From assembly GCA_946221035.1 (NCBI GenBank), contig CAMIME010000001.1, positions 115,311 to 179,310 on the forward strand: DNA of 64,000 nucleotides, in the 5' to 3' direction. The position numbers and the translations under genes are program-made. Every line of letters starts with the position of its first letter. The stretch's first letter is position 1. Shown here one piece after another: positions 51,089 through 59,609 of this stretch. Source of the stretch: an uncultured Campylobacter sp. Its GTDB lineage: Bacteria; Actinomycetota; Actinomycetes; Mycobacteriales; Mycobacteriaceae. The notes under the pieces were generated by a model. It was not told the origin of the DNA. It saw nothing but the letters and a program-made list of their open reading frames with translations, and did no database searches.

Positions 51089-52129
51089 TTACCCCCGCCC
51101 GCGCCTGCGGCGCACGAGCAGCAAAGCGGCAAGAGCAAGCGCCGTCAGCAGCGCAGTCACACCCACCACAAGCGGCAGCACATCGCGTATCGACGACTCC
51201 GTGTCAACCCCCTCCCCTTGACCGGATCGCCCTGCTTCCTCGCGGTACGGACTGTCCGTAGCGTCCTGAGCTTGTTCCACCGGCGCGTTCGTCGCGGTGA
51301 TGACAGCGATGAATTCGGCTGCCCCGTCCCGGACCACTTCCATAATGAACGGGTTGTCCGGGGTCTCACCCTCCGGGTAGGTCAAGGTGAGGGTTCGCCC
51401 CGCTACGTTGATGTCGCGGGTGACCCCCTCGATGATTTGCCCGTTCACGTCGACGTAGCGCAAGGTGGCGTTTTCCGTATCCACATTGGCGTAGTTCAAA
51501 AGATCCTTCGCCTTGGACAGCGGCACCTTGACCACCAGTTGGTTGCCGCGAATTTCCCCGTCGAAGGCGAAGCGCTTCGCGTTCTGGCGCTCAACCGGAG
51601 AAGCGGCTTTGCGCGGCGGGTGCTCAACAGCGCCGGACTTTGCGCCTTCCCCACTGCCGCTGTTCCCCGGTTCCTCGCCGGCCGGGCGCTCTGCCGGTGC
51701 GGCTGAACCGTCGCCTGCGCCGTCACCACTACCGGCCGGTGCTGCTGCGCCCTCGCCGCCTTGTCGGCCCGCTCCCTGCCCGCCGCTTCCTTCGGCGACC
51801 AGGGTGACGGTGGCGGAGTATCCGCCTGCGCTCGCGGGCACACTCGCCGTGGCTCCCGGGGTATCCGGCGCGGTGACGGACACAACGGTGCCGTGGGATG
51901 AGACCACCCAGCCGTCAGCGCTGTAGCTCACGTCCACGGGCACCCCGACATCGACCGACGTTGTCTCACCGGCGGGCACCGAGATTTGGCTGGGAAGCAT
52001 GCTCATGAGCACATCCGGGCTCACCCCACCCGGTAGCTGCGCAAGGGCGACTGAGGGCTGGGCGGCGGCGAGACATGCGGCGGCGGCAAGGGTTGCGGCC
52101 GCACTCCGGGCCAGGGAAGGAATGCGCAC
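51089..52129 (-). CDS. Secreted surface protein with C-terminal membrane anchor
   Basis: 346 residues, GTG 52129 with GAGAGGA 9 nt upstream. A signal peptide (residues 1-30, LARSAAATLAAAACLAAAQPSVALAQ split by a likely ALA cleavage site), an extracellular part with a Gly/Ala/Pro/Glu-rich linker (about 115-175), a second folded part (NQLVVKVPLSKAKDLLNYANVDTE..GRTLTLTYPEGETPDNPFIMEV) and a C-terminal membrane helix followed by RRRRGRG. The arrangement resembles membrane-anchored surface proteins of corynebacteria, without an LPxTG motif. Function unknown. It lies between xerD and parA. Confidence 0.75.
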   Translation of the reverse strand: MRIPSLARSAAATLAAAACLAAAQPSVALAQLPGGVSPDVLMSMLPSQISVPAGETTSVDVGVPVDVSYSADGWVVSSHGTVVSVTAPDTPGATASVPASAGGYSATVTLVAEGSGGQGAGRQGGEGAAAPAGSGDGAGDGSAAPAERPAGEEPGNSGSGEGAKSGAVEHPPRKAASPVERQNAKRFAFDGEIRGNQLVVKVPLSKAKDLLNYANVDTENATLRYVDVNGQIIEGVTRDINVAGRTLTLTYPEGETPDNPFIMEVVRDGAAEFIAVITATNAPVEQAQDATDSPYREEAGRSGQGEGVDTESSIRDVLPLVVGVTALLTALALAALLLVRRRRGRG

Positions 52130-52166
52130 GTGTTGTTGTCCTCTCTACGGTCGCGGTGTGGGCAGT

Positions 52167-53081
52167 TTACGCGCGCGGGTGAGCGCTGCGCCAAACCTCC
52201 CGCAGGTTGTCGGCGGTGACGTGGGTGTAAATCTGCGTCGTAGTCACTGACGCGTGGCCGAGAAGTTCCTGCACGCTGCGCACGTCAGCCCCGCCTTCGA
52301 GCAGATGGGTGGCAAAGGAGTGTCGCAAAGTGTGGGGCGAGACGTCTTTGTCAATGCCCGCTCGCTGCGCGGCCTGTTTGATGACCGTCCAGGCGCTTTG
52401 CCGCGACAGCGCGCCACCCCGAGTGTTGAGCAGCAGGGCGTGCGACTTCCCGTTCGCAAACGCTGGCCGCGCGCGAACGAGGTAGGCCTCGATCGCCTCC
52501 TGAGCATGCGTGCCCAACGGAACGATCCGTTGTTTGTTTCCCTTGCCCGTGACCGCCATGACCCCGTCGTTGTCCATAGCCCGGGCGGCGTCGTCCACCG
52601 TGAGCGCGAGGACCTCCGAGACGCGAGCCCCGGTGGCGTAGAGCGTTTCCAAGAGGGCTTTATCGCGCAACCCAACCGGAGTTTCCGTCGGGCAGGAGTC
52701 GAGCAATGCGGCAACCTCCGCAACGCTCAAGGTGTCCGGTAGCCGTTCTCCGGCCGAGGGCGGCGATACCTCCGCGGCCACGTCCGCCGGAAGCACGCCT
52801 TCTTCCACGCCGAACTTGTGCAGTCCGCGGGCGACGGTGAGTGCTCGTGCCGTCGATGACGCGGCCAGGGGCGCCGCCCCGTCGACGCCCCGCCGCAGGT
52901 CGGCGACGTACGCCTCAACCTCTCCCGTGGTCACCTGCGCCAAGTCGAGCTTGCCCGCTGCGGCCAGCCAGCGCAGGTAGCGCTCGACGTCCCGGCGGTA
53001 GTTGCTCAAGGTGTGCGGTGACATTCCCCGCTCGACCGCGAGGTGGGTCAGCCACCTCTGGCCTAACTCATCCGCGCGCAT
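52167..53081 (-). CDS. xerD: Tyrosine recombinase XerD
   Basis: 304 residues. N-terminal SAM-like core-binding domain (HLAVERGMSPHTLSNYRRDVERYLRWL) and catalytic domain with the R...K...H-x-x-R...H...Y set: TGARVSEVLAL, TGKGNKQRIVPL, SPHTLRHSFATHLLEGGADVRSVQELLGH, and TTQIYTHV. XerD with XerC resolves chromosome dimers at dif. Its place between NUDIX and parA-scpAB is the conserved one, so it is the housekeeping enzyme. It starts one base after the NUDIX stop. Confidence 0.94.
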   Translation of the reverse strand: MRADELGQRWLTHLAVERGMSPHTLSNYRRDVERYLRWLAAAGKLDLAQVTTGEVEAYVADLRRGVDGAAPLAASSTARALTVARGLHKFGVEEGVLPADVAAEVSPPSAGERLPDTLSVAEVAALLDSCPTETPVGLRDKALLETLYATGARVSEVLALTVDDAARAMDNDGVMAVTGKGNKQRIVPLGTHAQEAIEAYLVRARPAFANGKSHALLLNTRGGALSRQSAWTVIKQAAQRAGIDKDVSPHTLRHSFATHLLEGGADVRSVQELLGHASVTTTQIYTHVTADNLREVWRSAHPRA

Positions 53082-53729
53082 TTAAATGCGCTTCATATCG
53101 GGGACCACGCCTTCGGCTGCCCGCCGCCGCGCCATCGACGTGGGCCGCAGCTCGAACGGGGTGGACACATCGCGGGTTACGGCCGCGTCCGATTCAACCC
53201 GGCTAGCTGCAAGGATCCCCGCCACAGCGATGGAGTTGACGATCTCACCCCGCAGAACCATGTCCACCGCGTCTTCGAGCGGCACCCACGCAAACCCCAT
53301 ATCGGCTTCCTCATGCTCCGCTTCGGGCCGCCCCACGTCACGCAAGCCCCGTGCGAGGAAGACGCGGACGGCCTCCTCCGCAAAGCCGGGCGAGGTGACC
53401 AGGTCCACCAGCACCCCCCACTCGTCGGCCTCAAGCCCCGCTTCTTCCTGAAGTTCGCGCTTCGCGCAGGTCAGTTCGTCTTCCTCGTGCACGTCGAGAA
53501 GGCCCGCGGGAAGCTCGCGCAGACGCGCCCCCACGCTGTGCCGGTACTGCTCGACCATTGCGACGCGGCCCTCGGCATCTAAGGCGACCACAGCGACGGC
53601 ACCGAAGTGCTCTACGATCTCGCGGTTCGCGCGCGTTCCTCCCGGCATGGTGAGGTTGTCGCGCCGGAGCGCCAGAATCGGAGCGTCGATAAGCAGCTGT
53701 GAATCGTTGACGGTGAATTCGTGGGACAT
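53082..53729 (-). CDS. NUDIX hydrolase, ADP-ribose pyrophosphatase type
   Basis: 215 residues. NUDIX box GLLDVHEEDELTCAKRELQEEAG matches GX5EX7REUXEEXGU (about residues 77-99). VEQYRHSVGARLRELPAG before it is typical of ADP-ribose pyrophosphatases, which split ADP-ribose to AMP and ribose 5-phosphate. In M. tuberculosis the orthologous gene (Rv1700) lies between pyrG and xerD; here steB replaces pyrG as the neighbour. TAGTCT lies 8 nt before the ATG. Confidence 0.9.
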   Translation of the reverse strand: MSHEFTVNDSQLLIDAPILALRRDNLTMPGGTRANREIVEHFGAVAVVALDAEGRVAMVEQYRHSVGARLRELPAGLLDVHEEDELTCAKRELQEEAGLEADEWGVLVDLVTSPGFAEEAVRVFLARGLRDVGRPEAEHEEADMGFAWVPLEDAVDMVLRGEIVNSIAVAGILAASRVESDAAVTRDVSTPFELRPTSMARRRAAEGVVPDMKRI

Positions 53730-53737
53730 AGCTCCCC

Positions 53738-53743
53738 AGACTA
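53738..53743 (-). promoter_or_regulatory. -10 box of the NUDIX gene
   Basis: Minus-strand TAGTCT, 8 nt before the ATG at 53729. GGGGAG is in the spacer, so leaderless translation is less sure. Confidence 0.35.
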
Positions 53744-53760
53744 GCCCGCCTACAAGCCCG

Positions 53761-54591
53761 CTATTTGGCCGCGGAAAGCACGGCTAAGATGCGCCCCGCC
53801 TCCGTATCGACGGCGCCGACAGCACGTGCCCCCGACACGTCCGGTGCCTCCACATCCCGCGTGGCCAAAACTGTCGTGCCCGTGTCCCCGAGCGCTGAGA
53901 CGAAGTCCTCCACCATCGACTGCCCGAACGGCTTCATCGAGTCCGCAGAACCGCCCACCACCACGACGGCGCCCGCGGGAACAACGGAGCCCCGAAAGTC
54001 CACGAAGCCAGCCTTCTGCAGCGCCTCCAACACCAACGACCGGTCTGAGGCAGATGCCCGTTCGGACCCCGCGGCCTCGCCCGTGAACAGCACGCTGGCC
54101 AGCGACTCGCCAGCGTGCGTTCCGGGCGCGCGGTTATCCACGCTCAGCTTCGCACCGGCGGGCAACGTGTTGGCGATGACGGTGGAGAGCTCATCCGCCG
54201 CGTCTTGCGCGAAGAAGCGCTCCGTTAATATCAGTTGCCCGGAATCGGACGCGCCCGCAGCGTTGAGCAGCCAGCGGATAGCCTCCACGTCGGCGTCGTC
54301 TGCGGTCCAGGTACGGACGATCGTCACCGGCACATCCGTCAAGGCGCCGTGGACGATGGACACCGATTCCTGCGCGAGCAGCTCGTTCGCCGCATCCTCC
54401 CGAAGCTTCGCCTCAGCGACAGCCTGCTCCTGTTCCGCATCCTCTGCCCCGCCAGCGGTGCGGGGGGCGATCCCGCCCGGAATTGACGGCGCAAGCACTA
54501 AGGCTCCGAGCGCAATTCCCGCGGCCACGCCCCAGCCCAGCCCCGCCAGTACTAGACCCACCCCGCCGCGTCGCCGAGCAATCCCAGCCAC
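53761..54591 (-). CDS. steB: SteB (MctB/copper transporter family membrane protein)
   Basis: 276 residues. One N-terminal membrane helix (VGLVLAGLGWGVAAGIALGALVLAPSIPGGIA, about 11-42), then an extracytoplasmic domain with a coiled coil (AEDAEQEQAVAEAKLREDAANELL). The family is called copper transporter MctB in mycobacteria (Rv1698). In C. glutamicum the orthologue SteB works with SteA in daughter-cell separation. Its gene follows steA after 12 nt, as there. No cysteine-rich copper site is evident in this protein. Confidence 0.85.
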   Translation of the reverse strand: MAGIARRRGGVGLVLAGLGWGVAAGIALGALVLAPSIPGGIAPRTAGGAEDAEQEQAVAEAKLREDAANELLAQESVSIVHGALTDVPVTIVRTWTADDADVEAIRWLLNAAGASDSGQLILTERFFAQDAADELSTVIANTLPAGAKLSVDNRAPGTHAGESLASVLFTGEAAGSERASASDRSLVLEALQKAGFVDFRGSVVPAGAVVVVGGSADSMKPFGQSMVEDFVSALGDTGTTVLATRDVEAPDVSGARAVGAVDTEAGRILAVLSAAK

Positions 54592-54603
54592 CTGAGCTCC
54601 TTC

Positions 54604-55782
54604 CTACTTAAACCAACCCTGGACCGTGAGCGCCACAGTGTTCCAGGTGTCGATAATGTTGTCCGTGAACGTGCCCGCGCCGTAGCTGCCCGCGATGAGG
54701 ACAATGGTGGCAGCCGCAACCAGCACACCCAGAATGCCCCACGCCCAGGCGACGCCGCCCCCGCCTTCGACGGCGTAGAGGTTTTCAATCATGCGGGAGT
54801 CCACCAACCGTTCGCCGGCTTTGAGCCGCGCGAGCAGCGCCGCCGGATCGGCCGCGCCTGCAGCGGATGCCTGCAGGATCTCGTCCAAGCCGACCTCGTT
54901 GCCCACCGTGACGATCATTTCCGCACCATTGAACGCCGCGAGCAGGATCGCGAGGTCCGTCGGTGATTCCACGGCAGCGGGAAACGTCATCGCGCCCACA
55001 CCGAGGTCCTGGATCCGCTCCAAACCGGGCGCGTATCCGTCCGGTTCGGCGGGCAGAATCACCCGAGCGTCACTGCGCAGCTGATCTGCATCAACCTCCG
55101 TCGGGTCACCCACGATGAAATCGGGGTGGTGCCCCATCGCCGCAAGCTCGTTTGCTGCCGCGCCGACGCCGATGACCACCGGGGTGAACTCTCGCACGAA
55201 GTTGCGCAGCCCGTCCATCCTCGCCCGCAGGTCCGCCACGGGTGAAACGACCAGCACCTTGCGTTCCGCGATGGCGTCGCCCAACTCGGGCGTTCCCACG
55301 CCGTCGATAAGCAGTGGCGCCTCCGAGTGCATGACCTCGATGGCGTTGCCAAAGTAGGCCTCCATATTCGCCACCATCGCGTGTTGCGCGTCGGAGAAGG
55401 TCTGGTCCACCTCCGTGCGCGACACCGGGTGGGCGCGGCCAACGGTTTTTCGGCCCACGGTGATCTCACCGTCCGCAGTCACCGCCGCCTTTTTGCCATC
55501 GCGTATCGACGACCGAAGGTCAGAACCCCCCGCCTCAAACAGCGGGACCCCCGCATCCAGGAGCAGGTGAGGACCGAACGTCGGCACAACCCCGGTCGAG
55601 AACTCGGCCAAGTTCACCACTGCTGCTGGCCGATGCGCGATGAGGTGCTCGGCGAGGCGGCGCTGCATGTCGGGGGCGTCAACGAAGACGATGTCGCCCT
55701 CTACAAGCTTGTTCATGCCCTTGCCCTGCGGAGTGCAGTCACGGAGCGTGCCCCGCAAGGTTTCGCTGGATGCAACAGTCAT
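54604..55782 (-). CDS. steA: SteA, putative cytokinetic ring/cell-separation protein
   Basis: 392 residues. The large N-terminal part carries a thiamin-pyrophosphokinase-like fold (PVVIGVGAAANELAAMGHHPDFIVGDPTEVDADQL), and a C-terminal membrane helix (VAWAWGILGVLVAAATIVLIAGSY, about 348-372) is followed by a short outside tail. SteA recruits SteB to the septum in C. glutamicum and affects peptidoglycan hydrolysis by RipA. The start ATG 55782 has CACAAT 7 nt upstream. recN lies 53 nt upstream on the same strand. Confidence 0.87.
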   Translation of the reverse strand: MTVASSETLRGTLRDCTPQGKGMNKLVEGDIVFVDAPDMQRRLAEHLIAHRPAAVVNLAEFSTGVVPTFGPHLLLDAGVPLFEAGGSDLRSSIRDGKKAAVTADGEITVGRKTVGRAHPVSRTEVDQTFSDAQHAMVANMEAYFGNAIEVMHSEAPLLIDGVGTPELGDAIAERKVLVVSPVADLRARMDGLRNFVREFTPVVIGVGAAANELAAMGHHPDFIVGDPTEVDADQLRSDARVILPAEPDGYAPGLERIQDLGVGAMTFPAAVESPTDLAILLAAFNGAEMIVTVGNEVGLDEILQASAAGAADPAALLARLKAGERLVDSRMIENLYAVEGGGGVAWAWGILGVLVAAATIVLIAGSYGAGTFTDNIIDTWNTVALTVQGWFK

Positions 55783-55835
55783 GCGCCGTATTGTGCAACG
55801 TTGACCTGCTGAGATGCGGGAGGCGCGCGGGCAGA

Positions 55836-57563
55836 TCAGCCGCGAATCTTGGCAACTTCCGCCTGGGCCCGCGAGTACAGCTCTGCGGCGTGCGCTCGAC
55901 CGGTAGCGGAATCGTCCAACCCCGCCATCATCCGGGCGAGCTCCTCGATCCGGTCCTCGTCACCCAAACTTGCAACGCCCGAGGTGACCGCCTCGTCTCC
56001 CACATCCTTGGACACGTGCAGGTGGGTGTCCGCGTACGCCGCCACCTGGGGCAGGTGCGTCACCACAATGACCTGGTTACGCGTGGCAAGTCGTGCGAGT
56101 CGGCGACCGATCTCCACCGCCGCGCGCCCGCCCACTCCGGCATCGACCTCATCAAAGACCATGGTGGCCCCGGATGTCGATTCCGACAGGATCACTTCAA
56201 GCGCAAGCATGACGCGGGACAGCTCACCGCCGGAGGCGGACGTGGCCAGGGGTTTCGCCTCGAGGGCCGCGTTGGGCGCGAGCAGGATGTCTACCGCATC
56301 CGCACCGTCGCGGCCGTACTTCGCAGGTTCGAGCTCGACCTTCAGGCGCGCCTTCGGCATCGCCAAACCGTGAAGCTCCTCCGTCACGGCCTCAGCCAGC
56401 CGCGCCGCGGCGTTCGACCTCGCCTTCGTGAGCGCCTTCGCCTTGGCCACCATCGCCTTCTCCAGCTCGGCCACACGCGCTGTGAGCTTCTCCACCGCCT
56501 CTTCGGAGGTGTCAATCTTGGCCAGCCGCTTACTCGCCTTCTCCCGCCAGACGGCGACACCCGCCGCGTCTGGGGCGTACTTGCGGGTGAGCGACTTCAG
56601 CTCCTGTTGGCGCTGTAGGAGGCGCTCCAGCTCACCGGGGTCGCTCGGCAGGCTTGCCATATAGGTGCCCAGCTCACCCGACACGTCGGCCAGGACACCG
56701 GCAACGTCGCCCAACCTAGTGCCGATGTCGCGCAACTGCGCATCGCTCGACCCATCCAGCGCAGCCTGGGCGCGACCGATGAGATCTGACGCCGGCTCTT
56801 CCTCTCCCCCGAATCCGCCGATGGCCTCCGCGCCGTCAATTGCTACCAGTGCAGTCTCGGCGGCTTCCCGCAACGCGTCAACATCCTGGAGCCGGTTGAT
56901 TGTGGCCACTAGCTCCTCATCTTCACCCGGCTGTGGGTCCACGGCGTCGATTTCATCGATAGCGAACCGCAACCGGTCCATTTCCTGGGCGAGTTCCTGC
57001 CGCTTCTCCGTGCGCTCCTTCAAGTCTCTCGCCGCCACACGCCACGCAGCCCACGCCTCGCGGTACGCGTCCAGTTTGGCCGCAATTGCGGGGTCAAATC
57101 GGTCGAGCGCGGCAAGCTGCTGGTCGGGCGACATCAGCCGAAGCTGGTCGTTTTGTCCGTGGATGGTCAGCAGCTGCTCTGCGACCTCACCCAGCGTCGC
57201 CGCAGGCACTTTCCGGCCACCCAGGTGCGCGCTCGAGCGGCCCGTCGCTTTCACAGCCCTCGAGACGACGTACTCGTCGTTCTCATCAGGCATCGCCCCC
57301 GCGCCCTCCGCGATCTCGTGCACCCGCGTAGCGACGTCCTCCGGCACCCCCGCCACCGAAAACGCCCCCTCCACAACGGCTTCCCCGGCACCCGTGCGCA
57401 CACGCGAGGCATCGGCGCGGCCACCCGTGAGCAGCCGTAGCCCCGTGACCACCATGGTCTTGCCTGCACCGGTTTCACCGGTAAGCACAGTCAGCCCCGG
57501 GGACAGCTCGGCCGCGGCATGCGGGATGACCCCCAGGTTGGAAATCGTGATCTCGCTAAGCAC
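55836..57563 (-). CDS. recN: DNA repair protein RecN
   Basis: 575 residues from GTG 57563 with AAGGCGG upstream. SMC-like ATPase: LSEITISNLGVIPHAAAELSPGLTVLTGETGAGKT (Walker A near residue 30), two coiled-coil arms (about 160-230 and 300-370), signature TSASGGELSRVMLALEVIL and Walker B MVFDEVDAGVGGRAAVEIG near residue 485. RecN acts early in double-strand break repair by holding DNA ends. Order nadK-recN-steA-steB is the conserved one. Confidence 0.94.
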   Translation of the reverse strand: MLSEITISNLGVIPHAAAELSPGLTVLTGETGAGKTMVVTGLRLLTGGRADASRVRTGAGEAVVEGAFSVAGVPEDVATRVHEIAEGAGAMPDENDEYVVSRAVKATGRSSAHLGGRKVPAATLGEVAEQLLTIHGQNDQLRLMSPDQQLAALDRFDPAIAAKLDAYREAWAAWRVAARDLKERTEKRQELAQEMDRLRFAIDEIDAVDPQPGEDEELVATINRLQDVDALREAAETALVAIDGAEAIGGFGGEEEPASDLIGRAQAALDGSSDAQLRDIGTRLGDVAGVLADVSGELGTYMASLPSDPGELERLLQRQQELKSLTRKYAPDAAGVAVWREKASKRLAKIDTSEEAVEKLTARVAELEKAMVAKAKALTKARSNAAARLAEAVTEELHGLAMPKARLKVELEPAKYGRDGADAVDILLAPNAALEAKPLATSASGGELSRVMLALEVILSESTSGATMVFDEVDAGVGGRAAVEIGRRLARLATRNQVIVVTHLPQVAAYADTHLHVSKDVGDEAVTSGVASLGDEDRIEELARMMAGLDDSATGRAHAAELYSRAQAEVAKIRG

Positions 57564-57574
57564 GTCACACCGCC

Positions 57575-58528
57575 TTAACGCTGCGCATCCGGCTCGCGCA
57601 CCGGCTTGCGCGGACCGCGCCACCCAGATACCGGCAACCGGAATTTGTCTACCAACCTGTCGGTGAACGGCCGGTCGTCGAGACGCACCCAGCGAACGGG
57701 CCGCGACCCGCGGATCACCTCGACGCGGGCGCCAGGTGGCATGGAAATGCGCCGCACCCCGTCCATCACCGCCACCGCTTCGCTAGTCTGCGGCTCAGAT
57801 TCCACCGCTACCGTGGAACGTGGCGAAACGACCATGGGCTTGGCAAACAGCGCGTGGGCGTTGTTCGGCACAACCAAAATGGCGTCCAAGGCGGGCCACA
57901 TCACCGGGCCCCCTGCGGAGAACGCATAAGCCGTGGATCCGGTTGGCGTGGAAATCAACACCCCATCGCACCCAAACGACGACACCGGCCGGAAGTCGAC
58001 CTCCAGCGTCGCATCCAACACCCGCGTCCGGTCGATGTTCTCGATCGAGCACTCATTCAGCGCCCACCCCCGGCCAATCTCCTGGCCCTCGGCATCGGTC
58101 ACCGCCACATCGATGGTCATCCGCTCTGTCACCCGATACGCCCTGTCGATGACCTGGCCCACCACAGACTCAAGGCTCTCGGCGTCGCCTTCCGCCAAGA
58201 ACCCGATGTGGCCCAAGTTGATCCCAAGTACCGGAATGTCCTGGGCCCGGGCGTACCCCGCGGCGCGCAAGAAGGTCCCGTCACCGCCGAGCACGAGCAC
58301 GAGCTCGCACCCCGCCGCAGCGTCATCACGCGCGGCCACCCGGCGTAGCTTCCCCAGCACCGGGTCATCCGCAATCGCCGACATGTCTTCCTGCTCAAGC
58401 AGCCGCACCGCGATTCCAGCCTGTTGAAGTTGCTGCGCCGCCCGAGCCGCCGAGTCAATATTGGAGGCCCGAAATAGGTGCGGAACAAGCAGGATCTCCC
58501 GCGCGCGTTCAGTTGCGTCAACCATCAC
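57575..58528 (-). CDS. nadK: NAD kinase
   Basis: 317 residues; GTG 58528 directly follows the tlyA stop, with an ATG 3 nt later as alternative. GGDGTFLRAAGYA near residue 78 is the catalytic GGDGT motif; NECSIENIDRTRVLD and STPTGSTAYAFSAGGPVMWP bind NAD and phosphate. It phosphorylates NAD to NADP using ATP or polyphosphate. GAGGAAGG inside the tlyA end serves as ribosome site. Conserved partner of recN and tlyA. Confidence 0.95.
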   Translation of the reverse strand: MMVDATERAREILLVPHLFRASNIDSAARAAQQLQQAGIAVRLLEQEDMSAIADDPVLGKLRRVAARDDAAAGCELVLVLGGDGTFLRAAGYARAQDIPVLGINLGHIGFLAEGDAESLESVVGQVIDRAYRVTERMTIDVAVTDAEGQEIGRGWALNECSIENIDRTRVLDATLEVDFRPVSSFGCDGVLISTPTGSTAYAFSAGGPVMWPALDAILVVPNNAHALFAKPMVVSPRSTVAVESEPQTSEAVAVMDGVRRISMPPGARVEVIRGSRPVRWVRLDDRPFTDRLVDKFRLPVSGWRGPRKPVREPDAQR

Positions 58529-59353
58529 CTAACTTGGTCCTTCCTCTACCGCGCGGTGCACCAAGGCAGCCAAAGCGGCATCGTCCTGCATGCGCGCGCC
58601 GCCGTCTTTCACCAGCCACAAGAAGTATTCCACGTTGCCGCTCGGTCCCGGCAGCGGGGAGGCGACAGCGGACTTCACGCTCAACCCCAGCGACTGCGCA
58701 AACCGAGCGACATCCAGCGTGACCTCCGTCCGCAGCTCGGGCGAGCGCACGACTCCGCCGCTTCCAATGCGATCTTTTCCCACCTCAAACTGCGGTTTCA
58801 CCATGGGCAGAAGGTCCGCCCCGTCCGCCATGCAATCCACCAGCGCGGGTAGCACCAGCTTCAACGAGATAAACGACAGGTCACCCACCATCAGATCCGC
58901 CGGACCACCCATCATCTCCGGGGTGAGATTGCGGATATTCGTCCGGTCCAGCACCGTCACCCGCTCGTCGTTCTGCAGCCGCCACAACAACTGCCCGTAG
59001 CCGACGTCGACTGCGACCACCTCGCGCGCGCCGCGCGACAGCAGCACATCCGTAAACCCGCCCGTCGACGCCCCAGCATCCAACGCCTTCCGCTTATCGA
59101 CGACAAGTCCTTCCGCCCCGAACACGTCCAACGCCCCAAGCAATTTGTGCGCCCCGCGCGACGCCCAATCGTCGCCTTCGTCGACGCTCACCTTGATCGA
59201 GGCCTCCGGCTCCACCACAGTGGCCGGTTTGGTCGCGGTGAACCCTGCGACCTCGACGCGGCCAGCCTTAATCCACGCTTGCGCCTGCTCGCGTGACCGC
59301 GCGATCTTGCGCCGCACCAGTTCCGCATCTAGCCGAGTCCGCTTCGGTGGCAT
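58529..59353 (-). CDS. tlyA: TlyA-type rRNA 2'-O-methyltransferase
   Basis: 274 residues from ATG 59353. S4 domain (RLDAELVRRKIARSREQAQAWIKAGRVEV) and an FtsJ-like methyltransferase domain (LDAGASTGGFTDVLLSRGAREVVAVDVGYGQL; DLSFISLKLVLPALV). TlyA methylates C1409 of 16S and C1920 of 23S rRNA in mycobacteria, giving sensitivity to capreomycin. It is often mislabelled hemolysin. An in-frame upstream start at 59389 precedes the S4 core without extra similarity. Confidence 0.92.
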   Translation of the reverse strand: MPPKRTRLDAELVRRKIARSREQAQAWIKAGRVEVAGFTATKPATVVEPEASIKVSVDEGDDWASRGAHKLLGALDVFGAEGLVVDKRKALDAGASTGGFTDVLLSRGAREVVAVDVGYGQLLWRLQNDERVTVLDRTNIRNLTPEMMGGPADLMVGDLSFISLKLVLPALVDCMADGADLLPMVKPQFEVGKDRIGSGGVVRSPELRTEVTLDVARFAQSLGLSVKSAVASPLPGPSGNVEYFLWLVKDGGARMQDDAALAALVHRAVEEGPS

Positions 59354-59422
59354 GCCCGTGTCCTTCCTGCCTCTTCGAATTCGGTTCACATCCGGTTCTA
59401 ATCCGATTCAGATCCGGGTAGC

Positions 59423-59608
59423 TCAGTGAGGTGGTTCACGCCGGAGCGCATCGTGGAGCACCGCGTGGGCGCGAGCGAGCATCTCTGCCTCGTCCCCGGC
59501 GTCTGCAGGGTCTTGCGAAAGCGCCGCCTCGAACTGCCGAGTGACCTCGTCCGCGCTCACAGTCATTTGACGCGGATCACGCGGCTTCGGGCCGCCAGGA
59601 AAGGTCAC
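59423..59608 (-). CDS. Small conserved protein (Rv1693-like)
   Basis: 61 residues from GTG 59608: VTFPGGPKPRDPRQM, then TVSADEVTRQFEAALSQDPADAGDEAEMLARAHAVLHDALR. It is predicted to be mostly one or two amphipathic helices. It begins one base after the HAD gene stop and precedes tlyA, the same place as the small gene Rv1693 in M. tuberculosis. This conservation of position is the main support; function unknown. Confidence 0.7.
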   Translation of the reverse strand: MTFPGGPKPRDPRQMTVSADEVTRQFEAALSQDPADAGDEAEMLARAHAVLHDALRREPPH

Positions 59609-59609
59609 G

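Noticed and set aside
52167..53081. Tyrosine recombinase as sign of a prophage or integrative element
   Set aside because: It is the housekeeping XerD in its conserved position next to NUDIX, parA and scpAB, with no att-like repeats.
53765..54595. A 276-codon plus-strand frame almost exactly opposite steB
   Set aside because: Ser/Ala/Pro/Thr-rich composition expected from antisense reading; steB has the membrane helix and conserved position.
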